DNA of 64,000 bases, from contig NC_134369.1 of the NCBI RefSeq assembly GCF_035582795.1, positions 62,000,001 through 62,064,000 of the forward strand, written 5' to 3'. Under the pieces are notes generated by a model. It was given only the letters and a program-made list of their open reading frames with translations. It had not been told where the DNA came from and ran no database searches. Positions 57,970 to 64,000 of this stretch are shown here, piece by piece. The DNA is from Mycteria americana (Eukaryota > Chordata > Aves > Ciconiiformes > Ciconiidae). Position 1 is the stretch's first letter. Each line of letters opens with the position of its first letter. The position numbers and the translations under genes were made by a program.

Positions 57970-60900
57970 GTAAGGTATTTACATCTTGATTTATTTGTAT
58001 CTTCAAGTGCCTAAGATCTGAATTATCTGCGGAAAACCAAGAGAAATGGTATTAATGCTAAGAGGCATAATCTCATGTTCTGCCGATCCGAGCTTGTGTG
58101 TGACGTGAAAGACTGTATGTGCACCTCTGTGTGGATCTTTACCATGCGTTAGGACATTTTTTCATCTTTTTCTGATTCTGTAGTAGTAAAATGTGGGAAG
58201 TTCCAATGATACAATTTGAAATTTGCAGTCTCCTTGGGTCAGTGACTTCTCTAGTTTCTTGAGATCTAACCGAGCCTTGTATGTTGTAATTTGTGTGTCT
58301 TTTTATTTCTTCAGTAGGACTGTGTATTTCTCCTTGTGGGTTTGTCCCGTAGAATGCACGTAGCATTATTGTGCAGTAATCTGAACTTGCATTCATAGAC
58401 TGAAAAGGAGTTTAGTGCATGATGTGAAGGTCTACTAACGGTATTTAGCTTAGACAAATGAAATAGTATAATTTGAAATAGTTAGCAAAAATCCATATTT
58501 AAAATAGCTACTGACTTGCATAGAAGCCTGGATTTAAAGGCTACACTGATTGTTAGAGTTAGAACTGACGAGATCATAACATATGGTATATGTTGTCCTT
58601 TAAAATGAGCTATTTGGCTAAAAGTGTCTATAAATGTCAATCCATACACACAGAAGTAAAGGTTAGTTATTGTGATTAGGGAGAGGGTTTTTGTTTTAAG
58701 ACGAGAAATACTTGAACATTTGGACTGAATCAGAGTTTTTTATGGCTGAACTGGGAAACCCCTTGTCATAAAGCTTGATAACGGAAACATTGATGTATCA
58801 TGAGTTTGGGCATTGCAAGCAGACAGCGCTATGAGGTTAGAAAAGTTGCTTTGTTCCAACGTGAAAATGGTAGGTGTTTTACTGAAATATGACTTGATGA
58901 GAAGCTTCCAATAATAGCTGGACCTAGAATATAGAAGGGTAAAGTGCATTCAGTAGCAAAGCAGATTAATTCTAATCAAAAGAGGGTGCTAAATGACTCA
59001 GTCTTCAGGCTTTCCTGAAGTCCTTCTGCAATTAAGTTTGATGATACCAATTTTGAGAAGCCATTCTTGTATGGATTCAGAGAATTTGATCATCGTGTAA
59101 GCATGTTTACTGTTGGTACCTTGGAAGACTCTGTAAGATGGCAGTAATTAGCATCAGTGACAAAATTTCTTTATGAAGTCTTACCAGTCCATGCTAATAC
59201 AGTTCGTCTTCTAAATGATTTCAAGATCTTGTTGTATTTTAGACCTTTACATTGTTCTTGTCCACAATGAAAAGTTTATGTGAGAGAACAGGAACATGTT
59301 TTTTTAATACTGAAGTCCAGCTGTTCTATTAGTAGATATGGCAATGCTGAAAATACAAAAAGCCAGAAATCTTAGTTTTTAATTTTTGTTGTTAAACCAC
59401 TGGAACGTAAATAAGTGAATAAGTAGATGATCATAGTTCTGCAGATGAAAAGGCAGTTTAAAAATAGGAATGACTTAAATCTACTCCAATATCCTGAACT
59501 GGCTTTGTATGAATAGTTATTGCAAGAATAAAGCATTTTGATCTCTGATATCTGAGATGATGCAATAACTGGATTTCATTAGTTTTTTTATTATAATAGT
59601 CTTTCTTAATTGAAGGTGCTGAATCTTGTGATGTCTGAAGACTGCTCATTACACACTGGTTTCAGATGTTTGTGCTCTTGTGCGCAGTTTCTTTAAAGAA
59701 TTGCCAAGGCTTAATTTTTTTTTTTTTAATGCCTGTGGGTGAGTACTTTCTGAATATGATGCTTGTATTTGAAACCTCCTGGCATTTTTGGCGTATGGCT
59801 CAGGAACACCAAAAGTGGTGGGAGAGAGTGAAATTGGAGATTTCAAGGTGTGGTATGGGGAAAAGAAGCCAAGGGAGCGAGAGTTGTATATTTTTGTGCA
59901 ACAGAATAAAGGTGTGATTGTAGCACAAGAGATAGTGCTGCAGTCACGCTAGGTTTTATCTTACGCTTTTTAACGTGTGGTGATGAAGTGGTGACATAGA
60001 AACTCCAGCAGTGAAAGGCTGGCAAAGAGAATATAATTGGTCTCCCAGCTCTGCCTGCTGGAAGCCCATACCCTCATAAATGGATAGTTTAAAGTCAATA
60101 TATGTTTGTTTTGACAAATCACAAACACATTCAATTTTTTTCTATGCCTTTTTTTTTTAAGGTAGAAAGAGAGAGGACTAGAGAATTGGGAGGAAAGGGG
60201 GAACAACTTACACTGAAAGATCATTAGGTGTCTGCAAAGTGGGAAGAGGTGTTCTCTTCTTCTAGTGGGAAAGAAGATAAGAGGAAATAAAGAAGAAAGC
60301 CTCTAGAAAATCAGTAAGGAAAGTATCCAGTAGAAAGATCTTAGAACTTAGGGAGAAAATAAAGCAAAAGATTTTTTGGTATTGGGAATTTTGGAATATA
60401 TATATATTTATATAGTATTTAAGGGTGTTTTTGTTTTCTTCCTGGAGATCTTCTCTGCTGGAGCACTGACAGCAAAATATTGTTGCCACTGTGACTTCAA
60501 TTGCTACTGATTGTTGGCTTTGTAACTAGGTTAACAGGGCGAGTGTCTCTAAAATTATATACAACAACTGTAGGTCACTAATCCTCTCCACCCCCCAGAA
60601 AATGTTAAGCCTTTGATTTCCATGCCGTTGTTCTTCCCTGCTGCTTTACTCTGCATGTGTAAAGTGTGATTTTTAGTAGAATTCCAAGTTCTACAGTTCA
60701 TCTGGTCAAGCGCAGTATGGGAAGGGAAGTCTCAACATGTTCGTGGATACAGAAGTTCAGTATTGGACATGTGTGATGGCCTCCATCCCTGGCTCCCTCC
60801 TTGTACTGAAAATTGGGATGTTGTGTAATTTGACATCAAGATTGAATTTCTGCAAATTGTAGGCATCAGAACTACAATGAGGATAGCAGGAATGCTTTAA

Positions 60901-61805
60901 GTTGGAATGTTTCATAGTTCCAGTATTATTTTATATAGTATCATAAAATGATCACTTATGAAATAGATGGAAACATTAGGAAACATTCTGTAGATTATTT
61001 ACAATGATAAAAATTGTTAATAATTCTGTAGCATAGTTTAAATGCTCTGAAGTGAATATATCCTGTCACATACAGTATACATTGCAAATGCTTCAGTCAA
61101 CATTAGTGAAAGAAGTAATGAAACTTCTATTTTACATGCTTTAATGATGACTGTGTGGAAGCTCACAATTAGAAAAAATTAACGTTTGGAGTAATACTTA
61201 ACTTTTGTCTGACTTTATGGTTTCTGCATTAATAGGAAAATCATATTTTTGTAAATAAAGTAAGATATACCCACTCAAGACAAGCTCGAAATGCCATGAG
61301 TCTTTAGAGCTTTCTTAGGTGTCTAGCAAAAAGAGTTATTTTGATTTGGTCTGTCTTGAAAAGCATGTTGCAGATGCTGCTGTAAGATAAGAAGTGCCTT
61401 GCTGGCTGCCACTTCATTCCTGCAAGCTTTGACATCTATCAAGAAAGAGAAGATGGTCCATTGAAGATACCAGTGTAAAATCTAGGAGGCCTGGAGGCTG
61501 GGTTGTTTTTTTTTTTTTTTTTTTTCCCCATTCCTGTAGATGTGTGTACTGTAAGTCATTGAGTTAGGGCCAAACCAACAAGGGACTTTGATGTTGCAGT
61601 GTGGAGTGATGTGACATCGTGCCCAAGTCCCAGGGGCAGAAGTGGGGGGATTCCAGTCCCAGTTTCCTACTTCCCTGGGGATTATTCTCATCATCAAACC
61701 ACAGGCCAGTTAAGAGTAGTGTCACTTCCTTCTCTTGAAACTCTTCTGCTATGCCAGGAATAATCAAAACTCAGTGTGCCTGAGAAACAGAGCAGGAGGA
61801 AGCAT
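57970..61805. other. Probable long first intron, AT-rich
   Basis: AT-rich, low-CpG sequence without convincing exons. A TA-rich stretch is at 60,395-60,416 and a run of 20 T at 61,506-61,525. The open frames are short and unrecognised. Confidence 0.5.
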
Positions 61806-61870
61806 GATGTCTCAGTCAAGTGGTTAGGACAATTACCAGGATGAGGAAAGACATAGGGTCTGCTGATGCT
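61806..61870 (+). mobile_element. Possible tRNA-derived SINE head
   Basis: GTCTCAGTCAAGTGGTTAGG at about 61,809-61,828, followed by CCAGGATGAGGAAAGACATAGGGTC, resembles the head of CORE-type SINEs (GCTCAGTGGTTAGAGCACT, then GGGATGTGGGAGACCCAGGTTC). It may be the 5' part of the SINE tail seen at 62,095-62,200, with about 225 bp between. Confidence 0.35.
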
Positions 61871-62094
61871 TCTTCCATTGCTGTTTTGTTTGTTGTTTTG
61901 TGGTGCATTTGAACTTGATGTTGAGATGCTTGCTGAGGTGATCAGCCTTGTCAAGACACATGTTTCCTTAAGCATAGAAGATGTGGTTGGGAAGAAAAGA
62001 GTACTGATACTTGGGTGCTGCTCGGGTTTGGTGGTAGCTGGCTGGGACTTCTGAGAATAACTTTGACACAGCTAGTGGCTTATGTGTGTCTGGC
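61871..62094. other. Intronic sequence between SINE-like parts
   Basis: No further feature recognised. It could be an insertion within one old SINE. Confidence 0.35.
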
Positions 62095-62200
62095 TTCTGG
62101 CTCCATATACAAGCTATTTTCCTGGTCTCTAATAAAATGGGAATAGTGGCGCTTTCCTACAATCTGAGGACATAAAAATGATGAGATGCTGAGACCCAGC
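62095..62200 (+). mobile_element. MIR/CORE-SINE type relic
   Basis: CTATTTTCCTGGTCTCTAAT, then AAAATGGGAATAGTGGCGC, then TTTCCTACAATCTGAGGAC and ATGATGAGATGCTGAGA follow in order the family phrase CAGTTTCCCCATCTGTAAAATGGG, AATAATAGCAC, TTCCCTACCTCA, GTGAGGA and GATGCTCAGATA. The copy is diverged and inactive. Confidence 0.6.
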
Positions 62201-62710
62201 AGGGTAGTACAAGCGTCATCTGTTGAGAAATGAAATGAATTGCAAGTGCTGTGTAGAGGCACCCTGTTCTGTCTCCTCTGCAGTGCTGTACCATTCTGCA
62301 TCGTCAGCATCGTGGGACAGGAAACAGTATTTGCTTCACACTCTTCCATTGTTGCTTACAGCAAACATGCGGTGCTATGTGAAGCTGAGTGTACATGACA
62401 GAATTTGTCAGTGGTAGCTGTTCTGGTGCTTGTTCTTGTTCCCAACTTTCTGTGTTGTATGTTCTAGAAAAGTAACAATTTTTTCTTACTCTATGGAGCC
62501 AGTTTACACAATAAATGTGCCTAAAACAACTTTCTAACAGCAAAGCCCAGCGCATAAACCAAATTTTGGCAATGTGAATGGATTTTGTTTTGTAAGCGCA
62601 TCCATGTACTTGAGAGAGGGAGACAATTAGAACAATTATTAGAGGGTTTAATAATGGAGATGATGTGTATTGTACCAGTTTGACTATGCCCTCCCTCTGT
62701 CTTTCCACAG
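62201..62710. other. Intronic AT-rich DNA
   Basis: Nothing recognised before the pyrimidine tract that ends at 62,710. Confidence 0.4.
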
Positions 62711-62777
62711 AGAGGAACCTTCAGAGAGTAGGTTTCCTTGAGTGTTGTGGCTTCTGTTTATTTAATGACTCGCAGAT
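62711..62777 (+). other. Candidate 67-nt internal exon
   Basis: The tract CCCTCCCTCTGTCTTTCCACAG ending at 62,710 is a near-ideal acceptor. CGCAGAT followed by GTAAGT at 62,778 is a consensus donor. One of three frames is open (cysteine- and leucine-containing, unrecognised); the other two hold stops. It could be a further leader exon, an alternatively spliced coding exon or a pseudo-exon. Confidence 0.4.
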
Positions 62778-64000
62778 GTAAGTCTTGATTTTGCATGGGA
62801 AGTATAGCCTTACAATTTTCATTCAACTTGTTCTTGTTCTAATCTCCTTTAAACCATCCCAAGTGAATCCTCTTTCTGCACTTTATGCTCTTCAGCTACT
62901 AATGGAATGCTCTGGCCCATGCTGTGCTTTTCTTCCATCTTAAGTTGTTTGGCCAAACAGTATAAACGCTCTTAATTTCTCAAGCTGGTTTGTCTGATTC
63001 TTAGAAGTGGCTTTTTTGAACTGGTTTTGGTCAGATCTCTTCTAATTTTAGTTTGTTAAGGGATGACTTTTATTCCAAGGTAGTTTCATCCTTGCACTTG
63101 AGCAAAGGGACTGCATTTTCCCTTTTACTTTACCTCCATTTACATAACTTTTCTCTGGAAATACTTGTTTCCAGACTTGTACTTATGTTCACACTTCTGG
63201 CTAATAATTTCTATCTGCAAATCCACTTTTCTTTGACCTCTCTGTAGCTACCTGCTTCTTTGATTCCCTCCCCACCCCACCTCCTGCTCCAGGTGAATTA
63301 ACAGGCTCTTCTCTTCCAGGTCACTAAAGATGGTCTACAATGTACCCTACTATTGTCTGAAGTACACATGTCTTTAAATCTACACTTGCTCTCTCATTCC
63401 ATCCTTTTCACTGTCCTCTTTTCTGTTCAGCACAACATCCTTGAGAGAGGAGCATTGTGCTTTTGCCTGGGAATGTTTTTATTGTTATGACTGTTGCGGT
63501 TGAACCTGATTAAGATACCAGTTCTACATTCAATAGGTACTGAAGGTAAAGTGCTTGTGGTTGTAAAATGACAAACTCTCAAAATGCTACCATTTGGCTG
63601 ACAGTTTGAGTAGAAGGAAGTAGGATACCTAAATAAATGAAGGCTGCTGATTTGCATATGCACATCTCTAGCAGTTTTGGAACCCTTTGATGCACTAGTA
63701 TTTTCATTGCCTTCTAAAACTCACCATTTTGGCGGGGGAAAAAAAAGGATTTGAGCTAACTTCATTTGAAGTTAATAATACGTAGTATCACTTGAAGTCA
63801 GCAGTATCTTCTCTGTCTGTTTTCCGTCAGGAGTTGAATCATGTTTCTATCTACAGAACCTGAGCATGCTATATTTCAGATTAGCAAATATGTCTCACTA
63901 CTCATCCATGGTGTTGATATGTAATGGAAATACTAATGGATCCTATGTTGTAGTTCAGCTAGTAGATATTGCTGTTGTGTTGCTCAAAGTGTTTGGCAGG
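62778..64000. other. Probable intron continuing past the window
   Basis: AT-rich sequence with no recognisable exon or repeat. A short acceptor-like CTCTTCTCTTCCAG occurs at about 63,306-63,319 without a strong donor. Confidence 0.45.

Noticed and set aside
1..64000. CRISPR arrays, insertion sequences, operons, ribosome binding sites, replication origins
   Set aside because: The window is vertebrate nuclear DNA. No regularly spaced repeats or bacterial gene organisation is present.
1..64000. Endogenous retrovirus or intact LTR pair
   Set aside because: I looked for paired terminal repeats and viral-type frames and found none I could support.
1..64000. Known microRNA genes
   Set aside because: No familiar mature microRNA sequence was recognised. 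The hairpins at 18,318, 43,782 and 51,131 have stems shorter than typical precursors.

Overview
The window looks like vertebrate nuclear DNA, most probably from a bird. It has no bacterial-style gene packing, no operons and no convincing long coding region. Recognisable repeats are sparse and belong to the CR1 LINE class, to MIR/CORE-SINE relics, and to an old palindromic repeat I know from reptile and bird DNA. I see no mammalian Alu, B1 or young L1. Frequent A-runs joined to C-runs fit avian intergenic sequence. The organism call is an inference from repeats and composition, not from a recognised gene.

Layout. Positions 1 to about 54,600 form a gene desert (intergenic, or a very large intron) with decayed repeats, microsatellites, inverted repeats and unique AT-rich blocks that could be conserved regulatory elements. 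Decayed CR1-like relics lie at about 1,030-1,190, 29,082-29,140, 36,748-36,822 and, largest, 52,955-54,140 on the minus strand. MIR-type SINE relics lie at 23,205-23,270, 23,488-23,618 and 62,095-62,200. A decayed arginine-tRNA-like sequence sits at 45,867-45,939.

The main functional landmark is a CpG island of about 2.3 kb at 55,370-57,700. It carries GC boxes, a perfect CArG box, a TATA element and several consensus plus-strand splice donors. Just downstream is a 56-nt candidate noncoding exon (57,914-57,969) with two AP-1 sites, one inside it and one across its upstream boundary. The rest, 57,970-64,000, reads as a long AT-rich first intron with one further well-bounded candidate exon (62,711-62,777). 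I read this as the 5' end of a plus-strand gene whose coding exons lie mostly beyond position 64,000. I could not identify the gene. A candidate exon at 54,690-54,831, upstream of the island, could belong to an alternative promoter or a long noncoding RNA.

I did not find a new multi-gene system. The items most worth following are the promoter and 5' exon cluster, the AP-1 pair, the two mutually exclusive hairpins at 18,318-18,348, the long-stem hairpin at 51,131-51,171, and the old repeat copies. Nearly all long open frames in the desert look like chance products of GC-rich or simple sequence.
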